Source: Roseiarcus sp963805295 (lineage in GTDB: Bacteria > Pseudomonadota > Alphaproteobacteria > Rhizobiales > Beijerinckiaceae). From it: DNA of 64,000 bases. The notes beneath the pieces were generated by a model. It worked only from the letters and a program-made list of their open reading frames with translations. It searched no databases and had not been told where the DNA came from. Positions 8,329-17,297 of this stretch are shown here, one piece after another. The first letter of the stretch is position 1, and each line of letters begins with the position of its first letter. A program made the position numbers and the translations under genes. The DNA is taken from NCBI GenBank assembly GCA_963805295.1, contig CAWDTW010000041.1, forward strand, positions 248,001 to 312,000. The letters run 5' to 3'.

Positions 8329-8637
8329 TTACGCGTCGACGACCTCGCGCGAACGCTCACGCTTGTTTGGCAGAAGCGCGCGCAACTCGCGCAGCGCGTC
8401 GTTCGACGACAACCGCGCCGGGCGGAAGTGACGCGACAGGAACCAACCTCCGTGGCGGGGAACGCACTCCTCGAACCGGAAGCCGATCTCCCCCGGCGCG
8501 AATCCCTGGTCGGGATCGATGTCCCCGATCGTCAGAACGTCGCCCTGCGCCGGGAACCGCTCGTCCGGCTGCGGCGGCGTCAGCCAGTTCGTATCGACGC
8601 AGACGACAAGTTGACCGAAATGCCAGAAGGGACTCAT
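8329..8637 (-). CDS. Hypothetical protein, 102 residues
   Basis: A 102-residue frame begins MSPFWHFGQLVVCVDTNWLT and contains FPAQGDVLTIGDIDPDQGF and FRFEECVPRHGGWFLSRHF. The pattern suggests a compact beta-rich domain of the kind encoded on prophages and mobile elements in Rhizobiales. I do not recognise a named family. There is no signal peptide or transmembrane segment. It stands alone, followed on the left by livG debris. Codon use matches a real gene, but function cannot be inferred. Confidence 0.55.
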   Translation of the reverse strand: MSPFWHFGQLVVCVDTNWLTPPQPDERFPAQGDVLTIGDIDPDQGFAPGEIGFRFEECVPRHGGWFLSRHFRPARLSSNDALRELRALLPNKRERSREVVDA

Positions 8638-8868
8638 CGCTCAAGCCTTTCCTTGCAAGGTTTCGACGCTGAGGCGAACGGCGGCTCGAGACGGTCGCCC
8701 CGAACTCGTTCTCCCCGGCGTCATGTCCGCATTCATCGTCGCCTTACCCCTCCGTTCGCGCATGCGTCCGATCTGTCGCAAGCCTGCCGCAGATCTTTCC
8801 GCTCGTCGGCCGGCCGAATCACCGCTTGTCCAGCGAAGCAGGAAGCATGCCAATTGAGCGCTCCGCGC

Positions 8869-9903
8869 TCAAGTCCCTCTGCGTTTCAACAACCCAAGTC
8901 GAATGAGGCTTTCGGCGGTCGCGACGAGCGCGTCCTCGCGCGGGCGCGGCGCCCAGCCGAGCAGACGCCTTGCCTTGTCGCCGGTGGCGTTCTTCGTCCT
9001 GCCGAGTTCCGGAATGATCTGCCGGATCGAGGGGTCGGCGAGCGCGGCGATGCGCAACAGCCAGTCGGGCAATTCGCGCGTCGGCACGCGGCGCGCGGCG
9101 GCGCCCAGGCGAGCCTTCAGTGTCAGCGCCATTTCGCGCATGCTCATGAAGTCGCCTGCGACCGCGAGAAAGCGCTCGCCCTCGGCGCGCGGGTCGGTCA
9201 TGGCGCGCAGATGCAGATCGGCCACGTCGCGCACGTCGACCACGCCGAAGCGTATGCGCGGCAGGCCGGGCGCCGCGCCGTCCATCAGGCGCTGGACAAT
9301 CGCGATCGACGTCGAGGTGTCGGGCCCGAGAACCGGGCCGAGCACGCCGACCGGATTGACGACGGCGAGTTCGAGGCGGCCCTCCTTGGCGACGAAATCC
9401 CAGGCCGCGCGCTCGGCGAGCGTCTTCGACTTGGCGTAGGCGCTGACGCCGCCCCCGCTAAGATCGGTCCAGCTCGTCTCGTCGAACGGCGCGCATCGCT
9501 CCTTCCGACCGTAGCCGACGGCGGCGAAGGACGAGGTCAGCACCACCCGCCGCACGCCGGCCGCGCGCGCGGCCTTCAACACCCTAAGCGCCCCGTCGCG
9601 CGCGGGAACGATGAGGTCGTCCTCGTGCTTGGGGACACCGAGCGGAAAGGGCGAGGCGACGTGCAGCACGAAGTCGCAACCCGCGACGGCCTCCGGCCAG
9701 CCGGCGTCGCGCTCGAGATCGGCGGCGGCGAACGACAGCCGGCCGTCGCCGTCCGCGCCGGCTTTTTTGAGCAGCGTCCGCACTTCAGGCTCGCGCGCGA
9801 GACTGCGGACGGTCGTGCGCACCTGGTGGCCTGCGGCCAGACACTGCAGAATGCAATGCCCGCCGATGAAGCCCGACCCGCCCGTGACCAGCACCAAGCT
9901 CAT
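8869..9903 (-). CDS. NAD-dependent epimerase / dihydroflavonol-4-reductase-like protein
   Basis: A 344-residue extended short-chain dehydrogenase. The N-terminal LVLVTGGSGFIGGHCILQCL is the TGxxGFIG Rossmann motif. FVLHVASPFPLGVPKHEDDL and VVLTSSFAAVGYG carry the family Ser, and SAYAKSKTLAERAAWDFV carries YxxxK. This combination matches the dihydroflavonol reductase/cinnamoyl-CoA reductase-like group. The substrate in bacteria is usually unknown, probably an aldehyde or ketone. The ATG at 9901-9903 begins directly at the Rossmann strand. The gene lies just outside the left end of the accessory island. Confidence 0.85.
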   Translation of the reverse strand: MSLVLVTGGSGFIGGHCILQCLAAGHQVRTTVRSLAREPEVRTLLKKAGADGDGRLSFAAADLERDAGWPEAVAGCDFVLHVASPFPLGVPKHEDDLIVPARDGALRVLKAARAAGVRRVVLTSSFAAVGYGRKERCAPFDETSWTDLSGGGVSAYAKSKTLAERAAWDFVAKEGRLELAVVNPVGVLGPVLGPDTSTSIAIVQRLMDGAAPGLPRIRFGVVDVRDVADLHLRAMTDPRAEGERFLAVAGDFMSMREMALTLKARLGAAARRVPTRELPDWLLRIAALADPSIRQIIPELGRTKNATGDKARRLLGWAPRPREDALVATAESLIRLGLLKRRGT

Positions 9904-10139
9904 CGACAGACTCCTCGGTCCCCTGAAGCGGATGGTGGCGGCTCGCCGGGGCGGCGTCAATCGACGAGCGCCCCTCAAATCGGCTTTGCGGCCAGTTTAG
10001 CGGCGAGGCCTCATCCGATCAAAGCCTTGCGACCCCGTTTAGCGTCGTCCGCACTCCCAAGCCGGGCGCTCACGCGGCGGCTGTGGACGGGCTCATCGAA
10101 GAACCGTTCGGCGACCCGAAGCGGCGCCCCCTCCCGCGC

Positions 10140-10155
10140 CGCATCTCCATCGGCG
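10140..10155. repeat. 16-bp direct repeat, left flank of the island
   Basis: The sequence CGCATCTCCATCGGCG occurs here and again at 31467-31482 in the same orientation. Each copy lies immediately outside one copy of the long inverted repeat. This is the arrangement expected of a target-site duplication around an inserted element, or of the flanks of two end-to-end insertion sequences. One base of overlap with the inverted repeat is ambiguous at each end. Confidence 0.75.
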
Positions 10156-10424
10156 GGGTAAAGTGATCTCCGGAAAAAATACCAGTTCGGCAGTCCCCCG
10201 AAGTGAGCATTGACATATTTCTGCAATTGAGAACATCAGCGGATTTGGCGGGTAACGGCTGAAACGCTGCGCCAAAAGATCGGAGATTGTGACTATGAGT
10301 AGGGTGGCCACTCCCGCAGTGGGGGCTGCGACGCCATACCCTCTGGACCGGGCGGTCCGCCTGAGCTAATCAAATTCCAGAAAACAATTGGGTACAGCGG
10401 ACGTTTCGTTTCCCGCCGGCGATA
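10156..10424. repeat. Island inverted repeat, left copy
   Basis: About 265 bp, beginning GGGTAAAGTGATCTCCGG, that recurs as its reverse complement at 31203-31466 with only about four visible differences. The inner edge reads GGACGTTTCGTTTCCCGC. It contains two perfect short hairpins, CCACT-cccgc-AGTGG and GGACC-gggc-GGTCC. A 50-codon open frame runs through both copies, but nothing suggests that it is a gene. I take the pair as the termini of the 21.3-kb island. Confidence 0.85.
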
Positions 10425-10584
10425 TCGTCTCTGACGTCCACCAGACCGCGTTACCGGATTTGGAAAATTGGGCAGCCACCAAGTCGCAACGCCTTAGCTG
10501 GATCGTTCAGCACCGCGTAAGCACAGCCGCGCTACACGCCTACGGGCTACCCAATTCTACGTTTCGATAGACAACAATCCCCCA

Positions 10585-11118
10585 TCCGCGGCACCTCGGA
10601 CAACTGGTGCTAGGCCTCTCCTGTGGCTCACGGTCGACAAGGATGAATTGAAGGACCAGCGCAACGACTTCGAGGACCTCTGCCTTTGCCGTCTGAAGGC
10701 GCTTCTTCCCGAAGATGTGGCGGTGACGATCCTGGCCGATCGGGGCTTCGGCGACGTCAAGCTGTTCGAGTTCCTCGACAGGCTCGGCTTCGGCTACGTC
10801 ATCCGCTTTCGCGGCAATGTTCAAGTGGCCGCGGTGGACGGCGAGACGCGCCTGGCCGCCGACTGGGTCGGCAAGGGCGGACGGGCGCGCCTGCTGCGCG
10901 GCGCCAAGGTCACGGCCGCCCGCCACAAGGTCGGCGCGGTGGTCTGCGTCCACGCCACGGGCATGAAAGAGGCGTGGCATCTGGCCGCCAGCGACGCAAG
11001 TTCGAGCGCGGGCCAGATCGTCAAACTCTACGCCAAGCGGTGGACGATCGAGCCTGGGTTCCGGGATTCCAAAGACTTGCGCTTCGGCATGGGGCTGAGC
11101 GCGCTACGCATCGGCGAT
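10585..11118 (+). pseudogene. IS4-family transposase fragment
   Basis: About 175 residues in one frame match the middle and C-terminal part of IS4-type DDE transposases. They include PLLWLTVDKDELKDQRNDFE, VTILADRGFGDVKLFEFLD (second catalytic Asp with DRG), GYVIRFRGNVQV, and YAKRWTIEPGFRDSKDLRFG with the conserved Y-(2)-R-(3)-E-(6)-K signature. The N-terminal third and the last ~30 residues are absent. The right edge near 11118 joins directly to the end of the helicase gene on the opposite strand, so this fragment probably truncated it. Confidence 0.8.
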
Positions 11119-11119
11119 C

Positions 11120-13331
11120 CTGCTGTCCGGTCCCCCAACAATGTAACAACTTTGGATGCGCGGCTGATACCAAGGTACAGATTCGATCCAAAACGGTTGC
11201 GCGATAAAGCTGTATGTCGCCCAAGATCGTCCATTTCGTTGACATCTGCCACAATTACGTAATCAAATTGAACGCCCGCTACATACTCAGGCATACTAAA
11301 CACTGTTCGTCCACCGACATACTATAAACGGTTCAAACTATCGCGGCTGTCAACAACGTAAAGTTTATCGCGGTATCGCCCAGCCATCCTCACCTGATCA
11401 AACGCTCTATGACTTAACGATAAGATAGCGCTTTTACCACGCCCGAAACGTTTAACTGATGAATGCGCCTTTGAAAGCGCATAGTCATATAGAGCCTGTC
11501 GATCAATTGCCTCATATGCTGTAGGAAGCTCGCCGGAAGGAAGAGCGGATTTTGCTATACCCGGAAGCCACTCCTCAGCTAGATCTGTCTCTGGAAAAGT
11601 TAAATTTACGAATACCAGAAGTTCGGCAATTTCGGGAGTATATCTGAAAACCTCACTAAATTCAAAGTCACGGAGATTCTGGGCCTGCCCTCTTTCTAGT
11701 GAAACAGTCGATCTCTGTGTTGGGAATGCTGCGTTCGCGCTGTCCTCTCCAAATACAGAGAGGAAAATCGCCCGTGGAGACTGTCGCGGATCGAGCGCCA
11801 TCAGAATGACGGGTATTGATGGCTCTGGATGCTTCAAAAGATAACGAAACGTCATTCTCTCCAGTGCGTTAAACAAATGAAATTCGTCAACGAAGATCGC
11901 GTCGTACCCCAAGCGACTACGGCGAGCATCCCATCGAAAGCTGTCTAGGTATCCTATATAATCAGCCGTCAATTGGTCCACACTAATAAAATTCTCCCTC
12001 TTCAACTGTGCACGATAGCGGTCGTAGATGTCCAACATTATTTCCCGATCAGCGATCGAATCGAGTTGGATTAATGATCGTGATTGCCGTCGCCCTTTAA
12101 GATACGCGTCGCGTTTGGGGGCGCTATCACGGACTCCTTCTGCATCAAGTACCGTGGCAATTTCATTCATAATATCCCAGACAAATTCCTCGTGTCTTCT
12201 CGTGCCAACTCGTGCCTCGACAGCCTCCTTCATCTTCTCAGAAGCGGTTTTCTTGCGCGTGATCCAAGTACTTCTCTGATATGAAATCACTATATCCGAA
12301 AGAACGACGAGTTGCAGTTGTTTACCCTCGTGCGCGTCACTCGAAATTGGGCGCAGATCACCAAGATCCTCGGAGAGATCGCGAATCGCGAGGCCGAGAA
12401 GGGTGTCTATATGAATTAGCTCTTCCACACCAACCGCCGCCATTAAACCGTCTTCATCCAGACCATCTGCATAACTCTTCGCGAGTTCGGCCGCGCTGGC
12501 GTTGTGAGTCACAAAGAGAAAGCGGTATCCCTGCTTACGCTGACTTCTGAGTTTGGATTCTCGCAATAATTTAGTGACCATCGCAAGTGTCTTGCCCGTT
12601 CCAGCAGCGCCTTTTAGCCTTATCGGTCGGTCGAGGTCTGAGTTTACAAAGTCCCTTTGTTGGCGCGTTAATCGATTTTCATATAGGTATCCCAACTTCC
12701 AGCCATGAGTGACGGCGTCCACCTGCTCAGAACGAGGGAGTTGATCAAGTGTCAGCGCGGTCGGGCCGAGTTGGGCAACATTGTCGCGTTGCGGCAACGC
12801 TGCAAGTGCCTCTGAACGATACGCGAGTACCGACTCTAAGAACATAAAATTCGGCTTTAAAGCATCATAGTCACTCTGCTTTTCGGTCACATCAAAGATA
12901 AATACGCAGGGGTTAGCTGCTGGTGGAAGACGACGCCATAGAACTAACCGTCTGGCGTCGGCTCTTGAGACCGAGAGTGCTTGGAAGGAAAGGTATTTAC
13001 TTCTTGTGTAGGGTCGCCAGTAAGAAGGCAACTCTCCGCTTCCGTCCAGAACAAGAATTCCAGCGTCTATTATTCGCTTAAGGGCCTCAAGACGCGCGTA
13101 ATCGTCACCAAAACACGAGAATATCTTGTTATTCGCTAATTGAATAACAATTGAAGGAGCAATTGTTGTCTCGTTCCTTTCGAGTACAAAGACTGCTGGT
13201 CCTGCCTTTACAGAAATAATTTGATCGCTTTCTCCTCCGAATTCATACGATGTTGTCCAGTTTTCAGGTAGGCTAACGCCAGATTGAAATTGGCGAGCGG
13301 CCGGTAGGCTAAAAACTAACGCTTCCGCCAT
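11120..13331 (-). CDS. SF1 (UvrD-like) helicase with an in-frame amber codon and lost 3' end
   Basis: A large superfamily 1 helicase-type ATPase. Motifs in order: RLTRQQRDFVNSD (Q-like motif) and GAAGTGKTLAMV (Walker A, ~residue 240), then DAIFVDEFHLF (Walker B, ~480), ILMALDPRQSP (motif III) and SEVFRYTPEIAEL (motif IV). A TAG at 11322-11324 stops translation after 669 residues. The same frame continues with GVQFDYVIVADVNE (motif V) and NLYLGISRASKVVTLLG (motif VI), until it meets the IS4 fragment near 11120. The protein is therefore interrupted once by a substitution-type stop and truncated at its end. The ~200-residue N-terminal region is unlike standard UvrD. The start overlaps the partner gene by 23 bp. 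Lower GC than its surroundings suggests transfer. Confidence 0.8.
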
Positions 13332-14181
13332 TCTGGGAACCTCCGAATTGAGCCTTCGAGGCCTTTATGCGGCCTAAAGCAGAGTTGAGCCGCTCCTTGT
13401 GCTCGTTGGGCAACCCAATTTTCTGAAACAAGAACGCAAAACGCTGCGCTACTGCGTACTTGTACGTTTTGGAAAGAGTTCCGAATCGATATGCGGCTTT
13501 CTCACCCCGTCTCACACTGTCGATAGAGTCGGTCAATTGGTCGCGGCGGATGGCACCGATTTGGTCTAACAGAACATAATATCCAGATGCATCCTGGTGG
13601 TCTTTCAGCGAGCTGACAAAAAAGATTTCATCGCGGTCGCTGCGAAGTTCATTAGCGGCCTGAGTGAGCGCAGCTTGACGTTGTTGATTTTTCAATTGAA
13701 GTAAGTGATCCAGGCATGATGAGCCCAAGGGCGTAGTCGCTAGCACCGCAGCAGACTTTGTTCGAGTAAGACTTGCTAGTAGCTTTGCTCTTTCTCTTTC
13801 ATCAGTTATTTTTATCGAATCGGTGATAACGTCCGGAGTGTTATTAGTGATCCATGATGGAACATCCGAATAGCTGAGATTCTCGGCTTCGGCATCGCTT
13901 TCTCGCCGAAGCCTGTTTAACTGGGGGATGAGATCTCGTAAAGCTTGCTCGCGAGCAGCCACGAGCTTGGATCGGCTCCAAAATACATCGACATAGTCGG
14001 ATTGACTGACGATTCGAAGATATACCAGCTCTTGATCTTGTTGTCCGTTTTCGATGTCACAGTCAGCTGTAATTATCACGCCGAATCGGCTAAGCGGCGG
14101 TCGGTTCCGCCAATCCCAAAACCCGAATACATCCCCCTGACGGATAGGCCAACTTATTTTGAAGTCGGAGTCGAGTTCCAC
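13309..14181 (-). CDS. Partner protein of the helicase, unknown function
   Basis: About 290 residues. I place the start at GTG 14179-14181 because GGGGGAGAA lies just upstream and the folded part begins there. Upstream ATG codons would add residues with no clear character. Early segments are PIRQGDVFGFWDW and FGVIITADCDIENG, a QGD...TADCDI pattern that I have seen in uncharacterised proteins near defence-type ATPases. The rest is helical and charged, with no recognised catalytic motif. It overlaps the helicase start, so the two are co-translated. Lower GC than the chromosome, isolation between a cas1 remnant and IS debris, and this pairing suggest a mobile two-gene system, possibly anti-phage. 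Confidence 0.6.
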   Translation of the reverse strand: MELDSDFKISWPIRQGDVFGFWDWRNRPPLSRFGVIITADCDIENGQQDQELVYLRIVSQSDYVDVFWSRSKLVAAREQALRDLIPQLNRLRRESDAEAENLSYSDVPSWITNNTPDVITDSIKITDERERAKLLASLTRTKSAAVLATTPLGSSCLDHLLQLKNQQRQAALTQAANELRSDRDEIFFVSSLKDHQDASGYYVLLDQIGAIRRDQLTDSIDSVRRGEKAAYRFGTLSKTYKYAVAQRFAFLFQKIGLPNEHKERLNSALGRIKASKAQFGGSQNGGSVSF

Positions 14182-14335
14182 ACTGCTTCTCCCCCACTTG
14201 GCGGACAATATGGCAATCTTTATGATCGCTTGGAGGATAACCGGCTGCATTGTTGAGTCAATGAACGCAAAAGCCGGTTCGGGGCGGCATGGCTCGCGGT
14301 CGCGCACCGAGGGATCCCGTTCTAACCGGCTACTA

Positions 14336-14540
14336 ACTTGTGGACAGCATCATCAACCGCGCCACCGCCCTCGCCATCTCCGGATTAAGCCTCACCACTC
14401 CATCGCCGCGGATCGTGAAATCCGCCGGATGCAAGGCCTCAGACTTCAGGAACGCGAGCACCGCGCGGTCCACCTTCGGCCGCTCCGGCTCCATCGGGTC
14501 ACACACGAAAGCCGGGCGAGAGCCGTCGCGCTCGTCTCAG
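14336..14540 (-). pseudogene. cas1: 3' fragment of a second cas1 gene
   Basis: The minus strand encodes PMEPERPKVDRAVLAFLKSE, then ALHPADFTIRGDGVVRLNPE and ARAVARLMMLSTS before a stop. This is the C-terminal end of a Cas1 closely related to the one at 18922-19999, with several amino acid differences. Only the last ~65 codons are present, and nothing of the catalytic core before DPMEP remains. It lies between the helicase partner gene and the small secreted-protein gene. It is a remnant of another cas1 copy, or a duplicated terminal segment. Confidence 0.8.
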
Positions 14541-16141
14541 GGGCGCTTTTCGCCTTTAGGTACGGTAGGCATCAGCGTAATCTAACATGCTTGCGGCAGG
14601 GGAAGGAGGGGTGAATGCTTCGTGCTGCTCCATTCATTTGCGCCATTGCGATGCTGATGGTCGCCACGCCAACAATGGCTTCCTGTGACGAGGAAACGAT
14701 CGAAACCGTGTCAAGCGACGGGGATATGATCATCTTGTCGTCTGGCAAAGCGTTCGACGTTGTGGCTGGCGATGACGCAACGGCATCAACCTGGAACGAG
14801 GGGGAGGACGTCTTGCGGGGATGTCCCGCTTGATGTTGAAAAGCGCGAAACGGGCGTCGCTGACATGAAGGTTATGCGGCCTTCGCGGTTTGAGCAAGAT
14901 GTTGGTTCGAGGGGACAGCTTTCGCCTTGTGCTTTGCGAGGGCGTCCTTCAGAAGCGGAAGCTGCCTATGGGCCTTGAGGCGCCTGAAGCCCTTGGCGGC
15001 CTCCTGCATGGCGGCGCCCGTCCAGCGCAGGGCCATCGAAGGCGAGCGCCAGTATTTCACGTTGCGGCAGACGCGCCGCACCGTGCCCATGACGTTCTCG
15101 ATGATGTTCGTGCAGGCCAGGGACCGCCGCAGTTCGGCCGGCAGGCCGAGCCGCGTGACGGTGAGCATCTCGTCGAGCCCTTCCAGGATCGAGGCGGAAA
15201 CGCCCTCCCAGTCTTTTTCGAGACGCCGGGCGAGATTGCGAAGCAGCTGTTCGGCCTTGCCGGCGTCGTCGATCTCCCAGGCCTGGCGAAGGACGCGCCG
15301 CACTTGCGCGTGCATCGGCTTGGGCAAGCGGTCCATGATGTTGCGCGCCTTGTGAATCTGGCAGCGCTGAATGGCCGCGTCGCGTCCGAACGTCGCCCGG
15401 ATCGCCTTGGAGAGCGCCTTCGAGCCGTCGACGATGAACAGGCGCGGCGCGGCAGGATCGAGCCCGCGCTCGACGAGATTGTCGATCAGCGCCCGCGCGG
15501 TCGCGGCGTTTTCCGTGGCGCCTTCGACCGCGCCGAGCGGATGCTTGTCGCCGTTCGCATCGACGCCGACCGCCGCCACCAGGGTCATGTCCTCGTCCAT
15601 GTGAATGCCGTCGATCTGGATCACCAGCAAATCGAGGCCGGAAAGATCGGACGCCATCCATTCCTTCAGCCGCGCCGCCGACAGCGCGACAAAATGCCGG
15701 GAAGCCGCCGATCTCGACAGGCCTGCCCCCTTTGGCGCCGGCACGTCGCCCTCGGGCAAGCGCATCGACCGTCGGAACTTGCGCGTCGAGACGTTGATCA
15801 GCATCTGGTTCATCGCCCATTTGCCGAGCCAGTCTTCGCTTTGCGCGGCTTCCCAACTGGCAAGAGCCTGCTCCTTGCCGTCGAAGCCGCGAAGCCGGGG
15901 ACGCGCCATCTCGACCTTGCCGCCGTGGAAACCGATCTTGCCCTTCGTCTTGCCCCAGCGATGCGCCTTGCGCCGACGACCCCGTTCATGGCGCTCGCCG
16001 CAGGCCGCCAGCGTGTCCTGCTCCATCATCTCGGCGAGCGCCTCGAGCCCTGCCGCAAGGCAGAACCGCTCGAAGCTCGCCGACATGCTCGCCAGCGCCT
16101 CGGTTTTAATCGCATTCGTGGGAATCGCGGTCGATGTGCTA

Positions 16142-17199
16142 GAGCGGTATCCGAACGGACTGAATCGGTTTGGGGATTCCCGAATCAGTTAGTTTCTGAT
16201 TGATCATTCACGCCGCGAGAGGGAGGCGGCGGGGATGGCTGTTTCCGACGATCTTCGCGAGCGCGTGGTTGAGGCGGTGGTCTTGGGCGGGTTGTCGCGC
16301 AATCAGGCGGCCGCGCGTTTCAAAGTGAGCGTAGCGAGCGCGGTGCGCTGGGTGAAGCGGTTCAAGACCACGGGCGAAATTTCACCGGCGCCTTCTGGCG
16401 GCGACCGCCGCTCCGGCCGGATCGAGGCGCATCACGACTATCTGTTGGGCCTGATCCGGCGCAGCCCGGACAAGACGCTGCTCGAGATCCAGGAGCGGCT
16501 GATCGCCAATTGCGGCGAGCGCTTTGCGGTCTCCGTGCTGTGGCGCTTCTTCGACCGTCACGCGATCACCTTTAAAAAAAACGGCGCATGCCGAGGAGCA
16601 ACAACGCGCGGACGTGCAAAGTCGACGCCGGGAATGGTTCGCGGGGCAACTCGATCTCGATCCGACGAAACTCGTTTTCATTGACGAGACCGGAGCCTCC
16701 ACCAATCTCGCGCGCAAAAGCGGACGTTGCCGGCGCGGGCGCCGCTTGCGGGCGGCCATCCCGCACAGTCACTACAAAACGGTGACTTTGGTCGCCGGCC
16801 TTCGCCTTCGCGGCCTGACAGCGGCAAAGACTTTCGACGGACCGATCAACGCCGCCCGGTTCGAGGATTGGCTGGAGACATGCCTCGTCCCCACGCTCTC
16901 GCCCGGCGAGGTCGTCGTCATGGACAATCTCCCGGCTCACAAGGGGCCGCGGGTCGAGCAACTCATCAAGGCGGCGGGCGCGGAGTTGCGATATCTCCCA
17001 GCCTACAGTCCTGATATGAACCCCATCGAAAAAGCCTTCTCCAAGCTCAAAGCCTTCCTGCGCAAAATCGCCGAACGGACCGTCGCGGGCCTCATGCGCG
17101 CCCTCGAAACCTGCGCCGAAATCTTCAAGCCCTCGCAATGTACAAATTACTTCAAATCCTGTGGTTATGAGCACGATACAGGATGATCGGATTCCGCTC
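16142..17199. mobile_element. IS630-family insertion sequence inserted at TA
   Basis: Terminal inverted repeats read GAGCGGTATCCGA at the left and, as reverse complement, GAGCGGAATCCGA at the right. Each end is bordered by TA (16140-16141 and 17200-17201), the target duplication typical of the IS630/Tc1 group. The internal transposase is on the plus strand, and the length of ~1.06 kb is normal. It disrupts the IS256 transposase. Confidence 0.88.
16235..17186 (+). CDS. IS630-family transposase, two frames joined by a frameshift on an A8 run
   Basis: The first frame (from 16235) holds the N-terminal winged-helix DNA-binding part: LSRNQAAARFKVSVASAVRW and RRSPDKTLLEIQERLI. The second frame holds the catalytic DDE domain: KLVFIDETGASTNLARKSG (first Asp), VVVMDNLPAHKGPRVEQLI (second Asp), and LPAYSPDMNPIEKAFSKLK (Glu). 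The switch occurs at TTTAAAAAAAA (16571-16580). Many IS630 elements make the full enzyme by frameshifting or polymerase slippage on such a run, so this is probably a functional signal rather than damage. A sequencing indel in the run is the alternative. Confidence 0.82.
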
Positions 17200-17297
17200 T
17201 AGGTTCCTGCATGGCGTTGCTTCCTTCTGTGGAATCAGCACCCCGAGCCTAACGGCTCAAGGCGAGCAACGCCTCTCCTCCATTTTCAACAATGAAC

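Larger units (their letters stand above)
14872..17212 (-). pseudogene. IS256-family transposase, interrupted near its start by IS630
   Basis: The main frame (14872-16086 and upstream) encodes about 420 residues with the mutator-type catalytic motifs: LVIQIDGIHMDEDMTLV (first Asp), LFIVDGSKALSKAIRATF (second Asp), QRCQIHKARNIMDRLP (CxxH) and LACTNIIENVMGTVRR (Glu). The original start is 55 residues or less upstream, where IS630 now sits. Removing IS630 and one TA restores ATG at 17210-17212 followed by MQEPSTSTAIPTNAIKTEAL, continuing in frame, with GAAGGAAG before the ATG. An internal ATG at 16086 may still give an N-terminally shortened protein. Confidence 0.85.

Noticed and set aside
10093..10311. 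A 72-codon frame starting MATLLIVTISDLLAQRF in both island inverted repeats
   Set aside because: It is present in both copies only because the DNA is duplicated. Its continuation differs outside the repeat, and there is no ribosome site or known family.
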